This document shows positions 53,204 to 64,000 of a stretch of 64,000 nt of DNA, piece after piece. The notes beneath the pieces are model-generated. The model ran no database searches, had not been told where the DNA came from, and was given only the letters and a program-made list of their open reading frames with translations. The DNA comes from Carallia brachiata (Eukaryota; Streptophyta; Magnoliopsida; Malpighiales; Rhizophoraceae). The DNA lies in contig JADCRB010000068.1 of the NCBI GenBank assembly GCA_021464245.1, forward strand, positions 1,181,427 to 1,245,426, in the 5' to 3' direction. Each line of letters begins with the position of its first letter. Position 1 is the stretch's first letter. The translations under genes were made by a program, and so were the position numbers.

Positions 53204-54972
53204 ATGTTTCGGAGGAAAACACCCCATTTTTTCAAGATAATTCTGGCCCATTCTTTACGTGATGGGAAGCTTGTAAGTGCTCTTTTTATTTCTGTTCTTT
53301 CGTCATTTTTCTTCTTCTTGAACACAAGAGAACAAAGCATTACGCTCATGGATTAAACTTTACTATATCGTTGTTTCATGAGTTCCTTTTCCTTCTCTGT
53401 CTTCTTGTCTGCCTTGCTCTTGATTTCCTTAGATTGGGAAATTTTTTTTCCCTTTTTTTTGGGGTTTTGAAAGAATTTTGGCGGGTTTAAATTTGTAGAT
53501 TTTTATCTGTTAGTTTCCCTTAGAAATGTCTTGTCTTGCTGTTTTTGGACCAAATTTTTCATCTTGACGCAATTTGGCTTATTTTGAACTTTTTTGACCA
53601 GGTAATTCCAAGAAAGTTTGTAAGAAATCGTGCTAACAATCTATCCAATCAAGTGCTTCTTAAGGTTACTAGTGGTGCCGTTTGGAAAGTCGAGTTGGTC
53701 AAATCTGATGGTGAGATGTGGTTTGAAAATGGCTGGAAATAATTTGCGGACTTTTACTCAGTAGCCTGTGGATATTTCCTGGTTTTTGACTATAAGGGAA
53801 GTTGTGATTTTCACGTGCTCATATTTGATACAAGTGCAGTGGAAATAGAGTATCCTCTGAGCTCGAGGAATGGAAAAAATGGGTCAAACTGTAAAAAAAG
53901 ATTTCAAGAGGCAAGGGATGAAGAAACCAAAGATGAAATCTCCATTGAAATCTTGGAAGTAGCATGTCCACGACCTAACAAGATGATGAAAACCAATTCA
54001 AATGACAAGGCTGAAAGCAATTTGAAGTTACAGAGTTCAGTTCCACCTATTGGGAATCAATATGGTAGGACAAAAGAGAAGAATCCCATGAAAGATGTAA
54101 AGAGAGCTAGTCCAACAAGGCAATTAAAGGGTATGCAATTTCTGCTTGCATCAAAAAGCCCACTTTTTTAATGCTTTGACAAACTGTTATTGTCAAAGCT
54201 CTTCATAGCCCACACACCTTGATGCTTTTATGGTTTTGAATCTCTGAAATTGTTGCAGGGCCTATTGTGTCCAAACCAAGTTTCTAGCTTGTTTTAGAAG
54301 AGACGGCCAAACTGTTATTGTCAAATGTTTGATTTATGCTTTCAATCTTTATCCTTTTTAACTTTCTCTGCTGCAAATTCATTATAGAATGAGAAGTTCC
54401 TCATAGAACTCTGATGTATCTTGTACTCGTTAATTTATTATAGGAAAGTATGTTGAATGCAAGTGAACAAAAGGTGTTGGGCATGATGATGAAGCCGATA
54501 GCAAATTCGGTGGTTGTACACCCTTCACGGTTGTTTTGAAGTCTTACCGTTTCAGAAGTTACATGGTGGTATGCGATATCATCTACTAAGCCATACCTGA
54601 AACTATGTTCTGGAGAACAGGATGGTTTAATTTAATCTAATGTGCTGCATGCAACTTCTGTCAGCACTAAAACCACTTTCCCAAGTTTTCCTTTGTTTCT
54701 GTTCAAGTGTCTACATCTTCCTTGTGCAGAAACTACTGTCTGGATTTTTCGGGACAGATATTCATCCTCACAGACAGACTGTGATACTTCAGGTTACAGG
54801 AAGATCATGGCCTGTGCAGTTGCTCTGTTATGGATCTCTAATAGGTAATTATTTATCAAGTGGTTGGGCAGCGTTCGCAAAGGAAAATTCCTTGCGAGTT
54901 GGAGATGTTTGCACCTTTAAGATGTTGAAGAGTGGAGTTCTGAAAGCATCCATTTCCAGGGATAGCTGTTAA
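53204..54972 (+). pseudogene. REM-type B3-domain DNA-binding protein gene with an in-frame stop
   Basis: REM proteins (VRN1-like) are nuclear DNA-binding factors with tandem B3 domains. Exon 1 53204-53272 (MFRRKTPHFFKIILAHSLRD), donor GTAAGT; exon 2 53602-54130 (VIPRKFVRNRANNLSNQVLL, WKVELVKSDGEMWFENGWK, then TAA at 53740-53742). The same frame continues with FADFYSVACGYFLVFDYKGS and HVLIFDTSAVEIEYP, so the stop interrupts a typical B3 domain where Glu is usual. A basic linker follows. A second B3 domain is visible as CTPFTVVLKSYRFRSYM (about 54510-54566) and a last exon from 54730 (QTVILQVTGRSWPVQLL, FAKENSLRVGDVCTFKM) ending at 54972. Exons between 54130 and 54510 are uncertain. It could be a recent null allele or carry a base error. 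Confidence 0.75.
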
Positions 54973-56299
54973 TCTTCATGTCATATGTTGCTTTAGAAGC
55001 TCCTAAATGTGGGATGGATCACATTGATGTATTTTTTAAAATTTCTCGAGTATCTTGGTCCTGTTCCATGGACAGATAGGATTAAATTTTGAGGGAAATC
55101 GTCAGATATTTTGTGTTTTGCGATTCATTTGCTGATTGAAATCTCTATTTAGCAAAGATAAGTGCCCTTTGAAGCTAAGGAAATCTTGTTGATGGTGTCT
55201 TCCCTCTATTAGTTCTCTTGGGTTACCATTATTTTTACAGTCTTCCAATTCTTCTGAACATTATAAATTGTCATCCATTTTTGTTTGGTTGAAAAAAAAA
55301 TGGAAAAACATTGGTAATATTTTATAATTATGTCAAGAAAAATTATTTACTATCATATGAGTAAATCTTGAGAACGTATTTCAATTCTAATGAATGATTC
55401 AGCAAAAACTTGAATTCATAATTTTTAGCATAGCAATGAATGAACTCCTTTACCATTAAGACTATAATGTTAGGTATCAATTGTCATCCAATTTAAGCTG
55501 GTAGCAGAAAACCCGCTTTAACTCTTCGTCTCCTATGAACTAATTGTAAATAGCAAAAATCATGGAGATCAGATTCAAACTTCAGCTCTTCAAATTTATA
55601 TAAAATGTAATATTTAGGCGTACAAAAAAGAATAAGACTAATTGCAAATGAAGCTGACAAGCTTTCAAGCAAGAAAGAGTAAAACCATACGCCAAAAATT
55701 GTGACTCCCAATGAGACCCAGGAAGCTCTCCAATACAGGTGGTAGAACAGCTGTTCTAACTTCTAACATCATCAACCCAAAGGAATTTTTACGTCACCTG
55801 GTACATCCTGTTACGTCATTTTGTCATTAGGACAGCGTTGGTGGAGGGCGGCAACGGAGTAATTTTATTTTATTTTTACATTATTTTTAAACTTATTATA
55901 TGCATAACTTTAAAATTTTTTATTTTATATCTATAATACACTAGTCTTATTTTTTATATATAAATTATTTTTTCAAACAAAATTTAAAAAATTAATAGGA
56001 CTCTCGCCACATCCTGCCATCTTTCTTCTCTCCCTTCTCTCTCTTTCTTGCTCCTTCTCTCTCCCCCAAGAACCCATCCTTCAGCCCCAGTCCCTAAACT
56101 GGGCCTCTTTCCGTATTACCCAGCGAATCTGTCATTCCAATTATATCATTTCTAGGTTGTCACTTGTCACCAGAATCTGCCTCGAGCAGTGGAATTCAAA
56201 ATGTGTCGCCAATGTACCCATCCAGCTAGGCAAGCCTGGAAGCCTGGATTCCAACCCTCTTAAATTTTTGGTTTGTTGGAATCCTTTAGGAAAGATTTT
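54973..56299. other. Downstream of the B3 gene, no further gene
   Basis: The B3 3' UTR is expected at the left. The rest is AT-rich with a TC-rich stretch at about 56010-56070. No supported gene. Confidence 0.5.
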
Positions 56300-56598
56300 T
56301 GTGAAAAAAAAAATACAATTATTATAATTTTTTTCATAATTATTTTCACAATTTTTTTATTAATCTAAATAATATATTTTTCTCACAATTTTTTCTCTTA
56401 CAAATTATTATTTATTTCTCCTTTTAATTATTTTTTTTCCTTACAACTTTCTCGTTAATTCAAATAATTTATTTTTTTCATAATTTTTTCTCGCACAAAT
56501 TAATATTTATTTTTCTTTCTTATTATTTTTTCACAATTTTTTTATTAATTTAAAGAATTTTATTTTTTTATAATTTTATAACAATCCAAACACACCAT
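56300..56598. repeat. AT-rich MITE family, copy 4
   Basis: Repeats of TTTTCTCACAATTTTTTCTC and ACAAATTATTATTTATTTCTCC, ending ACAATCCAAACACACC, related to the copies at 12749, 13835 and 27115. Confidence 0.5.
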
Positions 56599-59025
56599 TC
56601 GAGTTTAATCTCGTGAAGAGTGCAACGTGCTTTTTGCATGTGTCATCAGCGGATTCCTTTTTTCATTTTTCTAACAACAGCAAACTAAATCATTAACTAT
56701 TTTTGTTGAAAAAAAATTATATAAGTACGTAATAATAAATAAAAAATTAATAAATAATAATTTAAATTATTAGATTGTAAAAATTATATTAAGCTTAACA
56801 AAAATAAAATAGATTGTGTGCATAATGAGAAAAAAAAAAAAAAGAGTAAAATATGGGTCTGACTACAAAATCTCCTACTCCCACTGTCGGTCATTTCTCT
56901 AGAAAATTGCCCACCACATGTTCCATTCTCTATACCGAGCAAGCATAGAGGGTCAAAGATTTAGTCAAAACGCATTTGCGTCGGACATTGACAACATTGA
57001 TAAATTATTTTTTTATAACCAATCATATGGCTCGATTGGTAACAGATATTAGCTTCTGGCCTTGTAGAGTTGTAGTCCGTAAGTTTGTGGACACCACCTG
57101 TTCTTTTATTTTATTCTTAAAAAAAATAGTTTAAAAAAAAACGGTTACGTAATTGTAAAATTTGATAACTATAGGTAATTGTAATATACAATATAATAGA
57201 TAAAATATATGATATTTTTTGTATTTATAAAGAAAGTATATAATTAGTCTGAATAATTATATACTTCTCAAATTAAAAAATTTTGATTCTTAATAACTAT
57301 TTACAAGACTCTTACAATTCTCTTTGATATGTAGTATAATTTCTTTATTAATTATTTTATTATGTTGTATATTTCATCTGTTAATAAAGGTCGTATGCTT
57401 TTTTTAGACATGTTGTATGTTTTCTTTGTAAATATAAAAAAAATTTCATATATTTCGTCTGTTATGTCATATATTACAGTAATTTGCAGCTATCAAATTT
57501 TACAGCCATAAATTTTTTCTGTTTTAAAAAATTCAAATTTCTCGAAAAATAACGGAAAAGGGATTGTTGAATTTTGTAACAGTTTGTTATACATGCAATC
57601 GGTTTGTTGCATATTTAAAGAATCGTTTTACATGTTTAATAGTAAAACTAAAATATCTGAAATTCGCCTTGAGCTTTCGGATTCAAAATGTGGCGAATCA
57701 GATACAAATTATGAGCTCACTCCTATTATATAATTGAATTTTAAACAATATTAAATTGATAACATAATTTATATAATAATATTTAACAGTTTAATTGATA
57801 TTTATCAAATTTAATAATTTATATAATTTTAATTTAATTTTGATTCTATTTAAAAAATTTTGTTAAATATTTTCGATACTAAAAATCTTAATATGTTAAG
57901 TGGGATCAAAGTGAAAAATTTTGGTTAATATTTGTTAAGTAAAATAAAAATAAAAATAAATAATATAAACTATTGAATAATTAAATTAAAAATAATAATA
58001 AAATATTAAATAAACTGCCTATTCACCAACGTGTCTTACCAAATTATAGCCACGTAATAATGTTCAAAATCTTAATACATCGACGATCGAGCTTGTGTGC
58101 AATGTGCACACCACAAGCACAGTGGAGAGAGTAGCTACATAGTCAGAGGATCAAAGATGCCGTCAAGAGCATTTGCGTCAACGACATTAAAATATATATT
58201 TTGTCTACAATAAAACAACGTCCTTTTACAATTAACAACGTAATTTTTTAGCAGGCTGAAAGTTGGGATAAGTTTATATTTAAATCAGTAACTTTCGATT
58301 AGTATGAAAATAGGTCAATAATTATAAAATTGTCCAAGACATTAACATCACAAAAAGCCCATAAATGGGTCAATTGGACGGATTCCGTTTGTTATGCCTT
58401 TAGTTGCCTAGGTGGACTTACATGTAATACCAAACGTGGCACAAACATACCAACATAAACAAAGATGCTGATATTGTAGGTCACGAATGGTCAGTAACTT
58501 TCAGTCATCTTTTAAAACCACTATCTTCCCCTAATTATTGATCTGTAATTTTTTTTAAAATTTTTTGAAAATGTTTTTTCAATTTCAGAAATAAATCTAA
58601 AAAATTTTATGAAATTCAAAAAATTCCAAATAAAATTTCAATTTCAATAAAAATCTCAAAATTTTTAAAAATAAATCACAAAAATGTTTAAAATTTGAAA
58701 AATAAAAAAAAATATTCAAAGTTTCGTAATATTCAAAAAAATCTCAAAAATTTTACACAATTCCGAAATTCAAAAAAGTTCTGAAAAATCTATGAGACCA
58801 AAAATCTTAAAAAATCTAACCCATTTAATAAAATTTGAATTTCAAAAAATTAAATAAATTACAAAAATAAAATCATATAAAAATCCAAAAATATTTAGAT
58901 TTTTTTTTAAAAAAAAAAACTACTAACAGCCACCTCCACTACCACCTCCTCTTATTCTGCTAGCACTACCACCAGCACCGCTCTTCCCTCCTCCGTGATT
59001 TAACTATTATCGATGGATGATTTTC
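56599..59025. other. Intergenic, no gene supported
   Basis: AT-rich. 58540-58910 is a degenerate array of TTCAAAAAAT/AAATCTCAAAAAT-type words. Nothing coding. Confidence 0.6.
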
Positions 59026-59196
59026 ATGGAATCTTGGCCTGAGACTTCGAATTTGAGCCTCAGCAGCAACAACTCTTTTGGTGATTTCAGCCTCAGATCT
59101 GATTCACAATTTACCTCATATTTTATTTTCAACGATCACGATCGCCCGGCCAGTGACGGAGCCAATGGTCTCTTGTTCAACGACGTCTTCGGCTAA
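59026..59196 (+). CDS. Small Ser/Asp-rich ORF (56 aa), possible truncated gene
   Basis: ATG at 59026, stop TAA at 59194-59196. It reads MESWPETSNLSLSSNNSFGD, FSLRSDSQFTSYFIF, then NDHDRPASDGANGLLFNDVFG. The local GC is well above the surrounding sequence and it resembles the disordered start of a plant transcription factor, but no domain follows. Likely a fragment. Confidence 0.3.
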   Translation: MESWPETSNLSLSSNNSFGDFSLRSDSQFTSYFIFNDHDRPASDGANGLLFNDVFG

Positions 59197-59485
59197 CCTC
59201 CTAAGAACGCTAATCACGTGATGCCAGTGGTTGTGGGGGTGGGGTTGGGACTACTATTATCGTCAACAGAATATGCCTTCTAGTAAAAAATTATTAGGCT
59301 AATTTAGTTGGCTCACATATAAATCTTCTCTTCTCCCGCTTCATATATTAGCACACACTGAACGATTAGATCTTTGAATCTAAATCCTGAGAGCTAAAAA
59401 AATTAAAAACAAAAATGTTCATTTCGCCGCCTTCAGTTCTCATCGAGTTAGCCCATTGATTTAATTTCGTTCTCTCCATCATACC

Positions 59486-59640
59486 GTTCTTTACGTGAAG
59501 CTTGTAAGTGCTCTTTTTCTTTCTATTATTTCGTCCTCTTTCTCTTCTTGAACGCAAGGGAAAAAATCGTTATGCTTATGGATCAAACTATATCGTTGTT
59601 TCATGAGTTCCTTTTCCTTCTTTGTTAGACAAATGCAATT
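59486..59640 (+). repeat. Duplicated fragment of the REM/B3 gene (exon 1 end plus intron 1 start)
   Basis: TTCTTTACGTGAAGCTTGTAAGTGCTCTTTTT... parallels 53251 onward (TTCTTTACGTGATGGGAAGCTTGTAAGTGC), then CTTCTTGAACGCAAGGG and ATATCGTTGTTTCATGAGTTCCTTTTCCTTCT in both. Similarity stops at about 59640. Confidence 0.75.
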
Positions 59641-60420
59641 TTCTGGTATTTTAAAACATTCCCAAATTATTTTCTACATTATACGGGTAGCCATGTTGTC
59701 TGGTATTGCACTGTCTTTGTTACGTTGAGGACTTCAGGATCTCAGCTATTTCATAGAGAATTTTAGAGATTTACGGGTATCTGGATTAAGAAATCTGCTT
59801 GTTTCTGGGTGAAATAATTGAATGAAAAGGAGAAAATTGTTGTTGTTCCTATTGATTTTCTTAGGTAGAATAGCCCGTGGCATTTCTCTGGGATAGTATG
59901 ATGAAAAAAAAAAAGCTTTTTTTTTCTTTTCTTTTGTGAGGACTATGATCAAATTCAAACTTGAAATTTAGAGTTTGTTTGGTGTTTATTTTTATTATAA
60001 AAGCTTTTGTTTTTTTTTTTAAATTAGAAGGTCCATTAAACAGTTCGGATACCAAATAAGCGGTTGAAAAAGACTCTCTAGTGCCAACTCTTGGAAAAAG
60101 ATGTGCTTAATTTATGTATCATACTATATATCATCTAATACCATCGTCTCTATAGATGCGTTATAATGATGAGTTATATTCATAACAAAATGTTTGCTAA
60201 CGCTACGAACAAAACCAATCTACACACATGATTTAAAAGCCAATATCTAGATAAAACAGCAAAGGGATCCTTGTCCGGCTTTGCAATCAGCTGGTTTTTC
60301 ATTTTTACATGTGTTTGGAGTTAAACACTTATTTTGTATTCATTAAAACATGACAAGCAACAAAGAGAGATAAATGTGCATTAAAGAGCTACGTGTCCAA
60401 TAGTAAGAAACACAACATGG
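59641..60420. other. Intergenic; 3' flank of the RLP gene
   Basis: AT-rich, no gene. The RLP 3' UTR should lie in the right part. Confidence 0.5.
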
Positions 60421-63413
60421 CTACCTATATAATCTAGCGAATAATTTGGGAACGATATAGAAAACCAGGAAATAGCATTCGTCTATGAGATAATCAATGA
60501 ACATGAACAACCTCCGTCGCCAGCCAAGGTTGATATAAAATACCAATGCAAAGGCCAATAGAAATACCAGGTAGGTTGCTATGAAGCTTGCAGTGAAAGA
60601 AACAGGATCAACGTCATACCACTTTCCTTCACCTGTATCAATATTGGATGGTGTCAATTGCGGTATGCCTTGAATGACATTGCAACTTCTCACTAATGGA
60701 GGTCCGCAAAGAAATGGATTTCCTTCATAGCTTTTGTTATCAAATGTTTGAAACTGCTTGTTCATGTCAGGAAGCCTTCCAGATAAGTTGTTGTAAGCCA
60801 CACTGAAGTACGATAGAAAGTTAAGACCAATTAGTTCTGATGGAATTCCTCCGCTCAAATTGTTGTGGGAAAGGTCTAGGCTCTCTATAACTCCAAGATT
60901 TGCAAAAGTTTCCGGAATGAAGCCTGTGAACTGATTGTGAGACAAGTTCAATGCACGTATTCCATTTAAATTTCCAAGTTCTGTCGGTATTTCCCCTGTT
61001 AGCTGGTTGCAGGATAAATCCAATCCAGACATCAATTCAAGAATGCTACCTTTGTATTTGAGGGTTCTTGTTTTTGTCAAAAACTCAACTTCCAGTTGTT
61101 GCGCATACATAACATGCTCGTCTGGAACATAGGACCATCTTACATTTCTTCCATTGTGGTCGTCCAAGTAGTATGGCCAGTGATAATCAGAGAGGCTCGA
61201 AATTTGGTATGCAAAATCAGATAGAGTCAACTTCCCAAAAGAGATGTTACCAAAACAACCAGGTATGGGTCCGGAAAATGAGTTATGTGAGAGGTCCAGG
61301 ATGCTAAGTTTATTCAATTGACACAGTTGATCTGGTATCAAATCCCTGAAGGAATTTCTGCCTAGAAGAAAAAACGTCAAATTCGATAAAGCCCCTACTG
61401 CGGATGGAATGCTACCAGACAGAAGATTATTTCCAATATTCAGCGTCAGAAGACGAGAAGAATTGAATAATGTTTCCGGAATCGAACCAGTGAATCTATT
61501 TCCTTCCAAATTGAAATACTGCAAATATGACAAATTGAAGCAAGACTGAATAGGGCCTGAAAGAAAGTTATACGAAAGATCCAAAAGAACTAACTTGAGC
61601 CTAGCCAGTTCACATGGAATTCTGCCTTTGAGCTTATTACCTGCCATGTTTAGTCTACTTTCACCAAAAGTTGTCAGATTGCCGATGGAGGAAGGAAGTT
61701 CACCTGATATGTTGTTGTCACTGATATCTAAGTAGCCTAAGCTTGGATAGTATGAGATCCAACTCGACAGATTGCCTGTAATCTGATTTCCACCCAGTTG
61801 CAAGCTCTCCAATTGAGTCATATTAATGGAGTTTGGTATTTGGCCATATAATTTGTTGTTTGTAGCTGCCAAAATTTTCAAATTGGAGAAATTTGTTGCT
61901 CCTACCAAGGTAGTTGCAATGTCTCCTGAAAACCTGTTGTTGGATAGATCTAAATAGTTCAGCCTTGGCATTTGGCCAATTGAGAATGGTATGCGACCTT
62001 CAAAGGCATTTGAGGAAAGATTAAGTGATTGAGCTGTCGAAAACAAATGCCAATATCTTGTTGAAGCCCCCCATGGAAGTGATTCTCTGATAAATCTATG
62101 CGGTCCATCACAAAGCTGGAGTTGGGGGATAAATGGATCTGACCTGTGAAGGAGTTATTTCTGAGACTCAGGAACTCCATTTTTGTATTGTTTTCAAGCA
62201 ACCAGTTGGGGAAGGTTCCAGTTAGGTTATTATGGGAAAGATCCACGAATCTCAACTCTATTTGGTGAGCAAAAAAACGAGGAACACTGTGAAACTTGCA
62301 GTTTGATATTGAAAGAACCTTAAGCTGAAATGTAGGTAGCCAATCGTGTGGATACTGACTTTGGACCTCTAGCTTGTGGTTAGGGCTTGACAACATCAGC
62401 ATTTCAAGGTTTGTGTGATTGAAAATTGAGTAAAAAGAGAATTGACCCTCAAAAAGATTATCTCTGAGATCAATATTTCTGAGGTCTTTGAGGTTAAAAA
62501 TTGGTAAGGATGAGATATCCCCTTCAAGTTTGTTAACTGATAAGTCCAAAGTTCTCAGGGACGTCAAATTGCCCAGACAAGGTGGAATAGTACCACTTAG
62601 ATAATTTATACTGAGAGCCAACACCTGAAGGTTCTTGAATTCACATAAGCCTGCAATAAGAAATGTGGCAGAATCTCAATCATTTCCATCACATATGAGA
62701 TGTAATTGAAGAATGTATTCAAGATTGGCCTTGAACATTATGCTTGTGAAGGGAAGGTTTATTTTGCTGTTATGGTAGTTGCAGTAACTTTTTCTAGCAA
62801 CTAAGCAAGTGTTCAACTTGAATTTTCTAGTTAGCTTTCAAGTTCTCTTTTGTAATGGCTTTTGTACTTGTAATGATGTTAAGCATGCATGCAAGCTATG
62901 CTGTTTTGCTTTACTTTATATTCAACAACTAATCTAGTTAAGTGGGATTAGGCAGATGCTTGTATGCTTAGGTAAAATACTGTCAAGTATGGACAACTTG
63001 TACTTTAATCTTTTGTATCACTTGTAAAGCTACACATATATGGAAATGCATTGTAAATGGCATAGTTACTGTTGCCATTTTATTGACTCTCTTTTTTTTT
63101 TTTTCACTTTTTTTCTTTCTCTGCTGCTTTCTTGTGTTTTTTTAGCAGAAACTTGTATTAGCGGCATGTTTTGCTCTTCAGCTTTCTTATTGTTTTTGCT
63201 AATCCAGCTAACAGTAATATCTAATTTGAGCATTGATAAAATGTCAGTAACTACCTTGTTGGCCCAAAGATCCCTTAAGATTGTTGCCAACCAAAAATAT
63301 AGCCTTGAGTGAAGTCATATTGCGAAGAAAATGGAAAACATTTCCAGAAAGTTCATTCCAACTCAAATCTAGGCTTTCCAATTTCTGCAAACTTCCCAGT
63401 TCTGTCAGATAGA
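60421..63413 (-). CDS. LRR receptor-like protein (RLP13/RLP15-type), 3' part, one frameshift
   Basis: Cell-surface LRR protein without kinase, working with adaptor kinases in immunity or development (family knowledge). Visible exons: 63413-63255 ([20 protein letters not shown]) and 62649-60421, joined in phase across the intron ([16 protein letters not shown]). About 20 LRRs with LxxLxLxxNxLxGxIP spacing, an island-like non-LRR stretch ([12 protein letters not shown] to [20 protein letters not shown]), four final LRRs, a Cys cap ([14 protein letters not shown]), a membrane helix ([20 protein letters not shown]) and a short basic tail. The frame changes near 62045: the upstream frame ends after LQQDIGICF and LRRs resume in another frame at [18 protein letters not shown], consistent with a one-base deletion or read error. 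Earlier exons with the signal peptide lie beyond the window or are lost. Confidence 0.88.
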
Positions 63414-63654
63414 CTGAAAAATATAACAGTCAAATTAACATGTTAAAACCGCTAAATGAGCACATAAAAGGAAACTCCCATAAAATAGACCTTGTCACAA
63501 TGAAAAGGAAAAATTATAACAAAACAGAACTCAAGAGGATGAAGGAAACAGTTCTTGTATATGAAACAGGATATTGCTGTCAATAATTTATGAAACTATC
63601 ATTGATAGCAGCATAACTTGGCCGCATTAACGATATGAACTACAAGTTAGATCA

Positions 63655-63755
63655 CTAGAGAGAGGTGAAATGGCAGCTCAAGATCCCTAATAAGGTAAAG
63701 CATTTTGGCTGGTGTGCTTGTCGAGATTTCCTTCCTACAAATGCTTCTTTGGCCG
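63655..63755 (+). pseudogene. LINE zf-RVT fragment
   Basis: The plus strand reads WQLKIPNKVKHFGWCACRD then FLPTNASLAV, the zinc-binding segment at the end of plant LINE reverse transcriptases. Only about 33 codons survive, directly before a 17-G run (63759-63775). Confidence 0.6.
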
Positions 63756-63789
63756 TGTGGGGGGGGGGGGGGGGGAAGTGTGCTGGTTA

Positions 63790-64000
63790 GGGGTATTAAA
63801 AAAAACTGAAATTTCAGTTGATCAAGAAAACCAAACTGAGCCGAATTTTCAGTTAACTGAACCGATTTTTATAATCAGTTAATCGAATTGAAAAAAAATT
63901 AAAATTTTCAATTCATTTTAAGTTTTTAATATAAAAAAATTGTAATTAATCGAATTGAACCGAAATACTATTTTATATATATACACACACGCACACATAC
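63790..64000. repeat. AACTGAACCGA-type repeat at the right edge
   Basis: Alternating TTCAGTTAACTGAACCGA, CAGTTAATCGAATTG and AATCGAATTGAACCGAAA motifs in both orientations, cut by the window end. Probably the edge of a DNA-transposon-derived repeat. Confidence 0.45.

Overview
The window is nuclear DNA of a flowering plant, most likely a eudicot. It is AT-rich, has spliced genes with GT-AG introns, plant-specific families (KTF1/SPT5L, NFD4/nodulin-like MFS, REM-type B3, receptor-like protein, CNL resistance-gene remnant, WOX homeobox) and many plant transposons. I cannot name the species. A single N at 31872 and very long homopolymers suggest a long-read assembly with at least one join.

Layout. 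1-4544 (minus): 5' two-thirds or so of an SPT5-like RNA-directed DNA methylation gene (KTF1/SPT5L), 15 exons visible, running off the left edge. 4545-10538: intergenic, with MITE-like elements, a 0.8 kb purine-strand minisatellite inside a TIR-bounded element, and a dead hAT transposase fragment. 10539-12374 (minus): intact single-exon NFD4-like membrane transporter gene with a TATA box. 12540-28424: gene-poor, with MITEs, a hAT-like non-autonomous element, a tandem duplication, an unidentified exon-like fragment and two LINE-like remnants facing tail to tail.

28425-42649: Ty3/gypsy element of the Tat lineage (minus strand; dual RNase H) plus a second partial copy joined at the N. Downstream of integrase and upstream of the 3' LTR, both copies carry an intact intronless WUSCHEL-family homeobox ORF with WOX homeodomain, TLPLFP WUS-box and C-terminal LxLxL EAR motif. 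It has its own TATA box, and a second conserved 100-codon ORF follows it. I regard this retrotransposon-borne stem-cell regulator as the main discovery of the window.

42650-52700: copia LTR remnant with a primer-binding site, a MITE-like repeat, and a full-length but frame-broken Ty1/copia element (45497-52617) inserted in a decayed CNL-type NBS-LRR gene. 53204-54972 (plus): two-domain REM/B3 gene with an in-frame stop in the first B3 domain; part of its intron 1 is duplicated at about 59486. 54973-60420: intergenic. 60421-63413 (minus): 3' part of an LRR receptor-like protein gene with one frameshift; its upstream region holds a LINE zf-RVT scrap, a 17-G run and a GAACCGAAC-type repeat reaching the right edge.

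Functional links are limited. KTF1 acts in transposon silencing and the middle of the window is transposon-rich, but nothing in the sequence ties them. The RLP and CNL fragments are immune-receptor types. The WOX ORF is the only host-type regulator that appears to travel with a mobile element.
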